Below, one piece after another: positions 45,040 to 53,734 of a stretch of 64,000 nucleotides of DNA. The notes below the pieces were generated by a model. The model was not told where the DNA came from. It saw only the letters and a list, made by a program, of their open reading frames with translations, and did not search any database. The translations under genes and the position numbers were made by a program. Position 1 is the stretch's first letter; each line of letters begins with the position of its first letter. Source of the DNA: JAUSPI01 sp964454305 (lineage in GTDB: Bacteria; Desulfobacterota; Syntrophia; Syntrophales; JADFWA01); assembly GCA_964454305.1 (NCBI GenBank), contig CAYVXX010000003.1, positions 1 through 64,000 of the forward strand. Reading direction: 5' to 3'.

Positions 45040-45383
45040 AAAAGATACTTTGCCAGATTACATTGTTCAGTTAGTCTTCGATCTGTTTTTGCAGGATCGC
45101 ATATATAATCCTGAAACCGGCTTTCTTTTACTTTAAGAACCTGTACGTCATATATGCATACATTTGAAAAAAAATGCTACACTACTTGTCACGTCACTGT
45201 CAAAGAAAAATTAATTTTCACCTGATTTTTACGAATGAGTCAAGTATCAAGTTTGTATTGAAGTTGTTTTACTATTATGAAAAATAATGCCGTGGGTTCG
45301 TGGTGGAGAAATCTTCGGGGAATCTCAGACTGTTAAGGAAAATTACTGACGTTATTTTTCTTCGAAGAATTATTGGTTTTATT

Positions 45384-45400
45384 CGCTCGCTGTTCAGTTC
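45384..45400 (-). repeat. Dispersed repeat copy 4 (short)
   Basis: The bases cgctcgctgttcagttc match the conserved end of copy 3 without the hairpin half. The preceding ttattcgctcgc also resembles, in reverse, the sequence just after copy 1 (tagcgagcgaataa). Confidence 0.7.
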
Positions 45401-45546
45401 AAGGTGTAAAACTTTTCGAACAGTTACTGTGACGAACCCAATTAATTTCTTGTTGCATTTTCTATTGTTACGATTTATATTGAGCGGCAGATTTAGACCC
45501 TTTAATCATGGCAGGTGTTCACACGGATAAGGCAATTTAAAAAAGA

Positions 45547-45804
45547 ATGAAAGAGGCGGCAAAAGAAGACATTCTAACAGATTTGAAGCTTATAGCCGTG
45601 AAAGAATTAGAACTTGCTCCGGAAGAGCTTTCCCGGCTTCAGCCTGATTCTCCCATAATAGAAACTCTCAACCTCGATTCCCTTGCCCAGACGGCGTTTA
45701 TATTCGCGATTGAAGATCATTATGGAATTGCATTTGAGCTGGAAGATACGGCAAAAATAGAAACCTTACAGGATATAATTAATCTAATCAAAAAAAAGAT
45801 ATAG
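45547..45804 (+). CDS. Stand-alone acyl carrier protein
   Basis: An 85-residue acyl carrier protein with the phosphopantetheine serine in LNLDSLAQ (about residue 43) and the expected acidic helices, ending in DIINLIKKK. It is followed 29 bases later by a fatty-acyl-AMP ligase gene, a pairing in which the ligase loads the carrier. In Caulobacter a dedicated acyl carrier protein and acyl-ACP synthetase take part in ceramide synthesis, so the pair here may supply the starter for the polyketide synthase or the N-acyl chain. That link is inferred. There is no strong ribosome binding site before the ATG. Confidence 0.88.
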   Translation: MKEAAKEDILTDLKLIAVKELELAPEELSRLQPDSPIIETLNLDSLAQTAFIFAIEDHYGIAFELEDTAKIETLQDIINLIKKKI

Positions 45805-45833
45805 CACCGGTTTACCGGGTAGAGGCTTTTATA

Positions 45834-47621
45834 ATGGTCCAGCACAAAGTGCCATTTTTAACTATCGTGGAAGCGCTCTCTACGAGAGAAGAATGTACGT
45901 CATTTGGTGTGCGGTTCATCTCTCGCTCCGGTGAAGCTACCTTTTACCCATACTGCGATATCCTGAAAAGGGCAAAGTCAGTGGCTGGCACACTTCAGTC
46001 CACGGGCCTTGTGCCGGGAGATCGTGTGGGCGTGATCCTTCCTACCTCGATTCACTTCTTTGACGTGTTTCTCGGTGTTATACTCGCCGGGGGAATTCCT
46101 TGCGCGCTATATCCGCCATTTCGGCTTGGCCGGTTGCCCGAATACTACGATCGAACCCGGAGGATGTTGTCAAAAATCGGAACGAGGTTTCTCGTTGTGG
46201 ATGGGCGAATAGGAAAGATCTTAGGCCCGGTCGTGGAAGGCGTGGATACTGTCGAAACCGTTTTCAATCCCAAGAGTCTTCTCGGTTCTGCCGTATGGAC
46301 CCCGGTTTACCCCGATCCGGACAGTCCCGCCTTTCTGCAATTTTCATCCGGTACTACCGTTGATCCGAAGGCAGTTATAGTGTCGCACGTAAATCTTATC
46401 AGCAATCTGGAGATGATGGGCAAGATATTCCGGATGTATTCTCCGGAAGAGCTGTCCCTGGAGACTGTGTGCTGGCTTCCCCTTTATCACGACATGGGTT
46501 TGGTCGGATGTATGTTCAATGGGCTTTATTATCCCGCAACAATGAATTATATCGAGCCCGACGTTTTTGTCGCAAAGCCTGCTATCTGGTTACAGACAAT
46601 CTCCCGCTACAGAGCGGGAATTTCTCCGGCCCCTCACTTTGCATACAATTTCTGCACAGAAAAAATCAGAGATGATGAAATGGCCGGGGTGGACCTCTCA
46701 TGCTGGAAAGTTGCGATGAACGGGTCGGAACAGATCGATGTGCCTGGGATAAAAAAATTTGTACAGCGTTTCGCGAAGTGGGGTTTCAGTGACGCCGCGA
46801 TGACCCCCGTCTATGGGCTCGCGGAAACGGTATTAGCCGTCACATTTTCTGATTTTATGGAGCCGCCGGTGGTAAAGGAGTTTGATCGTGCGAGTATCTC
46901 CGAACAGGGGAGGGCCGATCCGGGAGACGGACATGAGGTTGTCTCCGTCGGCCGGCCTCTTTGCGGAATCGATGTTCGGATTTGCGATGAGCGGGATACA
47001 CCGATGAAAGATAATCGCGTTGGCAAGATCATGGTAAAGGGACCCTCTGTGTCGCCCGGCTACTATGGCGATCCGGAAACGACCTCAACGACGATCCGCA
47101 ACGGCTGGCTCGATACCGGAGATTTGGGATTCATCTGCGATAAAGAGCTATACATTACCGGAAGGACAAAGGACATTATAATAATTCGCGGCCAAAACAT
47201 TGCCCCTCAGGCAATCGAAACACTGGTGTGCGATGTAAAGGATGTTCGTGCCGGATGTGTTGCTGCGGTCAGTACATTTGTGAAAGGGAAGGGCGAGCAG
47301 CTCATCATTCTTGCCGAGAGGGACAGGCGCGCCACACGATCGGAAGAAGTATTAGTCGGAATGATAAGGGAATGTGTTATTGCAGGCACAGGGTTGAGTC
47401 CGCACCTCGTGCAAATACTTGAACCCGGTACCCTCCCGCGTACCTCATCGGGAAAGATACGACGCCTCGATGCGCTGAGAATGTTTCTTGCCGGAGAACT
47501 TGTACCGCCTGAAAAAATGGGCGCCCTGAAGATAATCATAGGGCTTGCGAAGTCTTGTCTTGCCTGGGGTCGATTCCGGCTTAAACGGTACAGACAGTAT
47601 GGAAAAGTTGAAAATTTGTAG
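45834..47621 (+). CDS. Fatty-acyl-AMP ligase (FAAL)
   Basis: A 595-residue adenylate-forming enzyme. The phosphate-binding motif is LQFSSGTTVDPKAV, followed by WLPLYHDMGLVG, PVYGLAETVLAV, GWLDTGDLGF and the C-terminal catalytic lysine in LPRTSSGKIRR. The LYHDMGL and YGLAE blocks together with the length are typical of FAALs, which make acyl-adenylates and pass the chain to an acyl carrier domain instead of CoA. An AGAGG site lies before the ATG. With the preceding ACP gene it should activate a free fatty acid for the pathway; a short basic C-terminal tail (about 560-595) may touch the membrane. Confidence 0.9.
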   Translation: MVQHKVPFLTIVEALSTREECTSFGVRFISRSGEATFYPYCDILKRAKSVAGTLQSTGLVPGDRVGVILPTSIHFFDVFLGVILAGGIPCALYPPFRLGRLPEYYDRTRRMLSKIGTRFLVVDGRIGKILGPVVEGVDTVETVFNPKSLLGSAVWTPVYPDPDSPAFLQFSSGTTVDPKAVIVSHVNLISNLEMMGKIFRMYSPEELSLETVCWLPLYHDMGLVGCMFNGLYYPATMNYIEPDVFVAKPAIWLQTISRYRAGISPAPHFAYNFCTEKIRDDEMAGVDLSCWKVAMNGSEQIDVPGIKKFVQRFAKWGFSDAAMTPVYGLAETVLAVTFSDFMEPPVVKEFDRASISEQGRADPGDGHEVVSVGRPLCGIDVRICDERDTPMKDNRVGKIMVKGPSVSPGYYGDPETTSTTIRNGWLDTGDLGFICDKELYITGRTKDIIIIRGQNIAPQAIETLVCDVKDVRAGCVAAVSTFVKGKGEQLIILAERDRRATRSEEVLVGMIRECVIAGTGLSPHLVQILEPGTLPRTSSGKIRRLDALRMFLAGELVPPEKMGALKIIIGLAKSCLAWGRFRLKRYRQYGKVENL

Positions 47622-47683
47622 ATTTCTCAAGTTCAATGGATACCAGGCGGAATGCCCCCAATTTTAGATGAAAAGAGGTAATC

Positions 47684-49108
47684 ATGCATTGTAGATTTAG
47701 TTTGTACTTTGGAATTATTCTATTTTTCATTTTTTCTTCTCTTTTCTTTCCGTCAGATTCAATCAGGGCCGCAGATCCTTCAGACAGTCCGGTATCGGAA
47801 TCCAGCGATAAGGCAAACAAGAAGGCTGTTGAAAAGCTCCGCACGATGACCCCGGAGGAGATTAAAGCCCTGGATGAAAAACTCGCCGAGGCGATGACCC
47901 TCTATTACGACAGAAAGTTTGGGCAAGCCCTGACCATCTTCAAGGAGATAGCCGGCGATGTGGAGACGATGGACGTCATGTGGTGGCTCGGCACAAGCGC
48001 CATGAATGCCGGAGAGATCCAGCTTGCCATCGAAAAGTTTAAGAGGATGCTGGAGATAGATCCCCAACTGCACAGGGTCAGGCTGGAACTTGCGATGAGC
48101 TATTTCAAGCTGGGAAAATACGATGAAGCGCGCCGGGAGATCGAAATAGTCCGGGCGGCAAAACCACCTGAAGCCGTTCAGAAAAATATGGATAAGCTCC
48201 TTGCCGCTATAGAACAGGAGACGAAGAAGCTATTCTGGAATGTCAGGTTTTCCCAGGGCATCATGTATGACACCAATGTCAGCGCGGGCCCGAATGAGCG
48301 GGAACTGAAGGTATCAGGAGGAACCCTGACAATCGATACTGATTCCAAAAAGATTCGAGACGAGGCACTGGTAACCAGTCTACAGGGCAATGTTCTCTAT
48401 GATTTTGGCCGGAAACAGAATTTCATGTGGAATACGGAAGTTATATTTTACAACAGCGCTTATCAAACTTACTCCAAGTACAACTTTATGATGGTTGATA
48501 TAAATACGGGTCCCTGGTGGGTTGGCAGACGCGATATCATCAAGGCGCCTGTCGGATACCGTGAGCAGTATTACGGAAGTGAGCGCCTGTCTAATATTAT
48601 TCATATTGATCCCAGTTATGAGCATTACTTCTCCCAGTATTTCAGTCTGCGCGCATTATACTCCTACAACAAAGAATTCTTCTATAATGAGGACAATTCA
48701 TCCCTTGAAAATAACACCCAGGTTTATGAACTCAGTCCGAGTATTTATCTGGGGAATCGTCGTCATATTATTTCGGGGGCTTTAGGGCACGAGAATCGTG
48801 ATGCCGATGCACGCAGATTCTGTTACAGTGCATGGTACTATGCGCTATCGTATTTTACACGGTTTTCCACCAACACGGAGATTTTCTTCAGGTACAAATG
48901 GATTGAGAAGAATTACAGGGATAAGCCCCTTCTGTATACACAGGATCGTGAAGACAGACGTCATACCATCACGGCAGTTGTAAACCAGGAGTTTTACAAG
49001 GATTTTTTCGCATCGCTTGCATTTTACTATACAGACAATCATTCAAATGCTTCACTTTACGAGTTTGACAAAGCCACCTACACGATTAATGTGGGGTTTA
49101 AGTTTTAA
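47684..49108 (+). CDS. Slam-like outer-membrane protein (TPR plus barrel)
   Basis: A 474-residue exported protein: signal peptide (about 1-29), a helical TPR region (about 65-185, including MWWLGTSAMNAGEIQLAIEKFKRML) and a C-terminal beta-barrel of roughly 280 residues rich in aromatic strands and ending in Phe (YTINVGFKF). This is the layout of surface lipoprotein assembly modulators (Slam, DUF560), which carry TbpB-like proteins across the outer membrane. The next gene encodes a protein with two TbpB-like barrel domains, which strengthens the assignment. AGAGG precedes the ATG. Confidence 0.75.
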   Translation: MHCRFSLYFGIILFFIFSSLFFPSDSIRAADPSDSPVSESSDKANKKAVEKLRTMTPEEIKALDEKLAEAMTLYYDRKFGQALTIFKEIAGDVETMDVMWWLGTSAMNAGEIQLAIEKFKRMLEIDPQLHRVRLELAMSYFKLGKYDEARREIEIVRAAKPPEAVQKNMDKLLAAIEQETKKLFWNVRFSQGIMYDTNVSAGPNERELKVSGGTLTIDTDSKKIRDEALVTSLQGNVLYDFGRKQNFMWNTEVIFYNSAYQTYSKYNFMMVDINTGPWWVGRRDIIKAPVGYREQYYGSERLSNIIHIDPSYEHYFSQYFSLRALYSYNKEFFYNEDNSSLENNTQVYELSPSIYLGNRRHIISGALGHENRDADARRFCYSAWYYALSYFTRFSTNTEIFFRYKWIEKNYRDKPLLYTQDREDRRHTITAVVNQEFYKDFFASLAFYYTDNHSNASLYEFDKATYTINVGFKF

Positions 49109-49142
49109 CTGTCAAGGTACAGCTTAAACAGGGGGAATAACC

Positions 49143-51704
49143 ATGAAACGGCATATTTTTATAATGTTAATTGTCGCGGCCTTTCTGTTAGGGTGGTCGC
49201 AGATTTTGTTGTGCCAGGAGGGCAGGGGAAATGCGGTGCCGGCAGACATGCTCCAGGAGGAGCTGCGGGGCCTTGATATAAAAGATTATTTTATCAGCTC
49301 CGACGCTGAAGAAGTGGGGTTTGTGAGGACTTTAGCCGGTCATATGGTTGTAAGACACGGGGATTCGGGTGAGGCCTACTTTGCGGTGCCCGGTGACAAG
49401 CTTTTTAAAAAGGACATCATTTTTACGCTGGAAAAATCCCGCTGTCGCCTGAAGTTCCTTGACGATAATGTGGTCACACTGGGTGAAAAGACCATGCTTG
49501 CCATAAAGGAATTTGCAGCCGACCTCAAACTGAAGGAAAAGAAATCGGTTTATAAAGTGACCAGGGGCAAGGCGATGTTCTATGCCCTGAAATTACTTCG
49601 GTACAGAAAGGCGTCGATGTCGGTTGAGACCCCGACCGCCGTAGCGGGGGTGAGGGGGACCAAGTTCGGTGTGGAAGTCAAGGAGACGAAGGAAAAATCG
49701 ACTGCCCTGCGCCCTGTATACCTTGCCGATGCCTCGGAGACGGGATGGATCAGGCTTGCTCAGAGTGGTCCCGAGGGCTACATAACCGCTACGATAGTTT
49801 ACAATTTTGATGGAACAGTGACTGTCACTTCAACGGTAACCGGGCAGAGCGTGACATTGCTTCCCGGACAGATGATCAATATGTTCGTTACGGGTCCCGG
49901 CAATGTGGTCTTTATTCCGCCCAATGTATGGCAGCAGTTTCTGGATGATACATCAGCGCCGGGTGGAGGCGGTGGAACAGGCGGTGGAACAGGTGGTGGA
50001 ACAGGCGGCGGAACAGGTGGTGGCGGGACTAATGGCTCAACTACGTCTACCGATCTTACACAGACGCTGACAGGTAAAGGATCAGAAGAGGGAGTATCCG
50101 ATACTGTTACCGATCCTGAGACGAATGCAACGGGAACTCAAGTGGGGTACTTCGCGGGGATGCTTACAAATCAATCCGGTTCCAGTCTGGAGGAAGTGTT
50201 TGCCAGCAAGACTCGTCAGAATTTCAATGGTGACAATATTTGGGCGAGGGGCAGCAAGAACACATCATCCGATTATCTAAGAGCTGGCCCTGGATATACC
50301 CTGGATAATCCTTATGCGAAGTGGGCGATGTTCGATTCCGGATCGAAAAACTCGGGAGATCTTGGAGACAACCATGCGATAAATCATAGCGAACTGGGTC
50401 ATATCAGTGGCGAAGCTAGTGATTACCTGCTCGAATGGGGTTACTGGATCATACCTACGAAATTTACCGTAGATAGCGTGGATTATCTCGTGGATAACAG
50501 GGGATATTACATCTTCGGTGATGACACATCATCGATGCCCGGTACGGGATCGGCTTCCTATAGCGGAGATGCATACGGCACTTACTGGTCATCGGGTAGT
50601 GGTACCGATATGGATGGGTCTTTCAGCTGCAGTGTTAATTTTAGTACTGCCGCGATAAGCGATTTTGACTTGAGTGTTTTGTCCAGCGACGAGTCAACGT
50701 CGGCCTCAATCACAGACGCCACAGGGTCTTTTTCGGGTAGCAGTTACTTCCAGATCACAGGGGGCACATGGAATCTCAATGGTGTGACCCCTGATGACAA
50801 GATGTGTTACGGGTCGTTTTACGGGAGTGCTGCGGATTACATCGGTGGCGCCTGGGGGATGTATAATACAAGTTCCAACACGGGGGCCGTCGGTATATTC
50901 AAGGGTGATAAAGGAAGTATCGCTCCGTCGACCCATTACGGCTATATGACAGGGATGCTTGAACATTCGTCTGGAACGAGGACGTACGCCACAACTTACA
51001 TAAGCCAGACGCTGACAAATTTTGATGCCGGCAGTGTCAAGGTTGCAGAAGCAGGAAAAGATGTTGCTACGTATTATATCAAGCTGAACGGGAGTGTAAG
51101 TCCGAGAACACTTGATGAGTGGACCCGCTTTTATGAGTATCCTGTTACCTGGTCCGGCTCCGAAGGGATCAGCCGAACGGAGACCGGTCACAGCGAATAT
51201 ATGGAGTGGGGGCACTGGACACAAACGACCGCAATGCCAAGCGATGGACACGATTATTATTTTGCGAACCGCGGTTATTACGTCTGGGGTGATTATACAC
51301 AGGATATGCCGACGGGCACGGCGACATACAGCGGTGACGCCTATGGGACATTCTGGAAGAGTGACGCTGTGGGCGATAATATGACGGGAACATTCGATTC
51401 CACTGTGAATTTCGCTACAGCCGAAATCAGTGACTTTAATATGACTGTTACCGGAACCAGCCATTCGGCTATCATAGAAAATGCTTCAGGTTCAATAAGT
51501 GACAGTAAGTTCAGTCTGAGCGAAGGTACGTGGAAACTGGGCACAACGGGTACTGAAATAAGTGCTACCTCGTACTCGGGACACGGTTCTTTTTACGGCA
51601 CCAATGCCGCGGCGATAGGCGGTGTATGGCAGATGGATCATAGCTGTTGTGACTATCACGCTGTCGGGTCATTTGCCGGCACTAAACAGGCTGTAGAGGA
51701 TTAG
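49143..51704 (+). CDS. FecR-domain protein with two TbpB-like barrel domains
   Basis: An 853-residue exported protein. After a signal peptide (about 1-26) come a FecR domain (about 60-190, with VETPTAVAGVRGTKFGV), a linker made of GGTGG repeats (about 276-300) and two tandem related domains (about 330-595 and 598-850). Both show the order GY(F/M)xGML, EWGxW, NRGYYxxGD, YSGDAYGTxW, NFxTAxISDF and GSFYGxxAxxIGGxW followed by AVGxFxG. The last two blocks recall the C-terminal barrel motif of transferrin-binding protein B and other Slam substrates. The signal lacks a canonical lipobox. A GGGGGA site precedes the ATG, 34 bases after the Slam-like gene. Its ligand is unknown. Confidence 0.78.
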   Translation: MKRHIFIMLIVAAFLLGWSQILLCQEGRGNAVPADMLQEELRGLDIKDYFISSDAEEVGFVRTLAGHMVVRHGDSGEAYFAVPGDKLFKKDIIFTLEKSRCRLKFLDDNVVTLGEKTMLAIKEFAADLKLKEKKSVYKVTRGKAMFYALKLLRYRKASMSVETPTAVAGVRGTKFGVEVKETKEKSTALRPVYLADASETGWIRLAQSGPEGYITATIVYNFDGTVTVTSTVTGQSVTLLPGQMINMFVTGPGNVVFIPPNVWQQFLDDTSAPGGGGGTGGGTGGGTGGGTGGGGTNGSTTSTDLTQTLTGKGSEEGVSDTVTDPETNATGTQVGYFAGMLTNQSGSSLEEVFASKTRQNFNGDNIWARGSKNTSSDYLRAGPGYTLDNPYAKWAMFDSGSKNSGDLGDNHAINHSELGHISGEASDYLLEWGYWIIPTKFTVDSVDYLVDNRGYYIFGDDTSSMPGTGSASYSGDAYGTYWSSGSGTDMDGSFSCSVNFSTAAISDFDLSVLSSDESTSASITDATGSFSGSSYFQITGGTWNLNGVTPDDKMCYGSFYGSAADYIGGAWGMYNTSSNTGAVGIFKGDKGSIAPSTHYGYMTGMLEHSSGTRTYATTYISQTLTNFDAGSVKVAEAGKDVATYYIKLNGSVSPRTLDEWTRFYEYPVTWSGSEGISRTETGHSEYMEWGHWTQTTAMPSDGHDYYFANRGYYVWGDYTQDMPTGTATYSGDAYGTFWKSDAVGDNMTGTFDSTVNFATAEISDFNMTVTGTSHSAIIENASGSISDSKFSLSEGTWKLGTTGTEISATSYSGHGSFYGTNAAAIGGVWQMDHSCCDYHAVGSFAGTKQAVED
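49969..50027 (+). repeat. 12-base tandem repeats inside the FecR-domain gene
   Basis: Five imperfect copies of a GGYGGYGGAACA-type unit encode the glycine-threonine linker. In-frame repeats of this kind can change length by slippage without breaking the frame. Confidence 0.8.
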
Positions 51705-51740
51705 AGTAAGTGATTTTAAAAAGATCGTCAATATATATTA

Positions 51741-51776
51741 AGGGGCCTTGTCTTTTTGAGGCAAGGCCCTCTTTTA
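51741..51776 (+). terminator. Rho-independent terminator
   Basis: The arms gggccttg (51743-51750) and caaggccc (51762-51769) pair perfectly around an 11-base loop, followed by tcttttaa. It lies 37 bases past the stop of the FecR-domain gene and should end the ACP-FAAL-Slam-FecR unit. Confidence 0.75.
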
Positions 51777-51801
51777 ACAGTCCGGATCATGCCGGGGGAG
51801 A

Positions 51802-53694
51802 ATGGCACCTATTCGGAACAGCAGAGTAGCAGTAACATTATCGCTTCTTTTTATTGCCCTTTTTACCTTCCTTGTCTTTTCCAACACCCTCGACAATGAA
51901 TTCGTCAACTACGACGATGATAAATTAGTCTATAATAACAACACCATAAAAACCATATCGTGGAAAAATGCGAAAAAGATTTTTACCTCTTTTCCAACGG
52001 CAATGTATCTTCCCCTGGTACAATGCTCATATAGTGTTGAATACGCAATTGCCGGTTTAAACCCCGCAACGTATCATTTTACAAACCTTGTTTTGCATAT
52101 TTCCAATACCCTTCTTGTCTTCTGTCTCATCTATCTTTTAAGCGGGAGTTTATCCGCGTCTATTGTGGGTGCGCTCCTCTTCGGCGTACATCCCCTCCAT
52201 GCAGAGTCGGTCGCCTGGATATCGGAAAGAAAGGACCAGTTGTCAACCATTTTCTTTTTGGGGGCTCTTATTGCTTATTGTTTTTATCTGGTAAGATCGA
52301 AGGGGAAATATTACTTTGTCACCCTTTTTGCCTTTGTTCTTTCTCTCTTATCCAAACCAATGGGGGTTACTCTTCCCTTAGTTTTGCTGCTTTTTGATTA
52401 CCGATATCGCAGGCAGTTTGAAAGAAAGATGTTAATTGAAAAAATCCCTTTTTTTATTATCAGCATTATCTTCGGTCTGTTGGCAATTTTAGGCCGGGAT
52501 CTGAAAAGCGGAGCGGGTGCAAAGGAACTTATTCCTGTTTTTGAAAGGCTTCTTCTGGCCGGAAAATCAATCATTTTCTATCTCGGCAAGATTGTATGGC
52601 CCACCGGCCTTTCTCTAATATACCCTTACCCGGAAAAGATTCATCTGCTCACGCCATCTGTTTTTCTTTCCTTCTTCCTTCTTGTGGTCATTATGACCGG
52701 CATCTTTTATTCAAGAAAATATACACGGGAAATAATCTTTGGGACTCTTTTCCTTTTTATAACTTTGCTTCCCGTTCTCGATATCATACCAAGGGCGGGA
52801 ATAGACTTCGCCGCGGACAGGTATATGTATATTCCTTCCTTCGGGTTGTTCTATCTGATCGGTCTGGGCTGGGATAAAGTCTACAGGTGGCACGTACCCC
52901 GGGAAAAGGCAAAAAAAGTGATCCTGGTTTTCCTTTTAATTGTATCGATTGGATCCTGTTCTTATTTAGCATATAAGAGAAATAATGTCTGGCAGAACAG
53001 CGGAACCCTCTGGCTGGACGTCATAGACAAGTATCCGGGGATTGCCAGAGCCCATAATAATCTCGGGGCTTATTATCAGGCGACGGGAAAAACCGGCGCG
53101 GCTTTACGGGAATTCGAAAAAGCCGTGGAATTGGATCCCCGCTATCCGGATGCATATAATAATCTGGGACTCTGGCATGGTCAAAAGGGAGAATATGAAA
53201 AGGCAATTGTTGAGTTGAAGAAGGCAATCGCATTACGTCCCGATTATAGTGAGGCACGCAACAATCTTGGCATGTGCTATAATGGATCAGGGATGTTTCA
53301 AGAGGCTATTAACCAGTACAGAGAGGCTTTGAACGTGGAACCCGATGCCGAGATTCATTATAATCTTGGAAATTCATACTTTACTGTCGGAAAGACAGAT
53401 AAAGCAGTGAATGAATACGGGAGGGCCTTAGCAATAGATCCGGGATTTACAAAAGCCCACGAAAATCTTGGCATCCTCTATGGTAAAATGAAAATGTTTG
53501 AAAAGGCCATTGCCGAGCATACGATTGCGTTATCATTAGAACCGGACAACGCAAGAGTGTACTACCTTATAGCTGTTGAGTACTATTTAGACGAACAGTA
53601 TGATCAGGCAAAACAGCACCTTGATAAAGCCGTTAAACTTGGTTATAAAAATATTGATCCCGCTTTTATGGAACTACTCGGGTCTCACAGATGA
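51802..53694 (+). CDS. TMTC-like GT-C membrane protein with TPR repeats
   Basis: A 630-residue protein with about ten to twelve membrane helices in the first 400 residues and roughly seven TPR repeats after residue 410 (for example RYPDAYNNLGLWHGQKGEYEK). An early FVNYDDDKLVYNN loop with paired acidic residues, GVHPLHAESVAWISERKDQLS and AADRYMYIPSFG match the TMTC/DUF1736 group of GT-C glycosyltransferases, which add mannose from a polyprenyl donor. In bacteria the acceptor is usually unknown. A GGGGGAG site precedes the ATG; the terminator just upstream suggests its own promoter or readthrough. Confidence 0.8.
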   Translation: MAPIRNSRVAVTLSLLFIALFTFLVFSNTLDNEFVNYDDDKLVYNNNTIKTISWKNAKKIFTSFPTAMYLPLVQCSYSVEYAIAGLNPATYHFTNLVLHISNTLLVFCLIYLLSGSLSASIVGALLFGVHPLHAESVAWISERKDQLSTIFFLGALIAYCFYLVRSKGKYYFVTLFAFVLSLLSKPMGVTLPLVLLLFDYRYRRQFERKMLIEKIPFFIISIIFGLLAILGRDLKSGAGAKELIPVFERLLLAGKSIIFYLGKIVWPTGLSLIYPYPEKIHLLTPSVFLSFFLLVVIMTGIFYSRKYTREIIFGTLFLFITLLPVLDIIPRAGIDFAADRYMYIPSFGLFYLIGLGWDKVYRWHVPREKAKKVILVFLLIVSIGSCSYLAYKRNNVWQNSGTLWLDVIDKYPGIARAHNNLGAYYQATGKTGAALREFEKAVELDPRYPDAYNNLGLWHGQKGEYEKAIVELKKAIALRPDYSEARNNLGMCYNGSGMFQEAINQYREALNVEPDAEIHYNLGNSYFTVGKTDKAVNEYGRALAIDPGFTKAHENLGILYGKMKMFEKAIAEHTIALSLEPDNARVYYLIAVEYYLDEQYDQAKQHLDKAVKLGYKNIDPAFMELLGSHR

Positions 53695-53734
53695 AACTTT
53701 CCGTTATTATCTCTGCCTTCAATAAAATCCGGGG

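Larger units (their letters stand above)
44970..45546. other. Divergent promoter region with repeat copies
   Basis: About 580 bases separate the tolC-led exporter unit (minus) from the ACP/acyl-AMP-ligase operon (plus). It holds the longest repeat copy (44993-45039) and a shorter one (45384-45400), both in the same orientation, and otherwise AT-rich sequence suited to two divergent promoters. An open frame at 45300-45530 overlaps a repeat and has no recognisable content, so I do not call a gene. Confidence 0.45.

Noticed and set aside
45300..45530. Small plus-strand open frame between tolC and the ACP gene
   Set aside because: It overlaps a dispersed repeat, has no ribosome binding site and its composition does not look like a natural protein.
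49969..50027. CRISPR-like or variable tandem repeats
   Set aside because: The 12-base units are in frame, have no spacers and encode a Gly/Thr linker.
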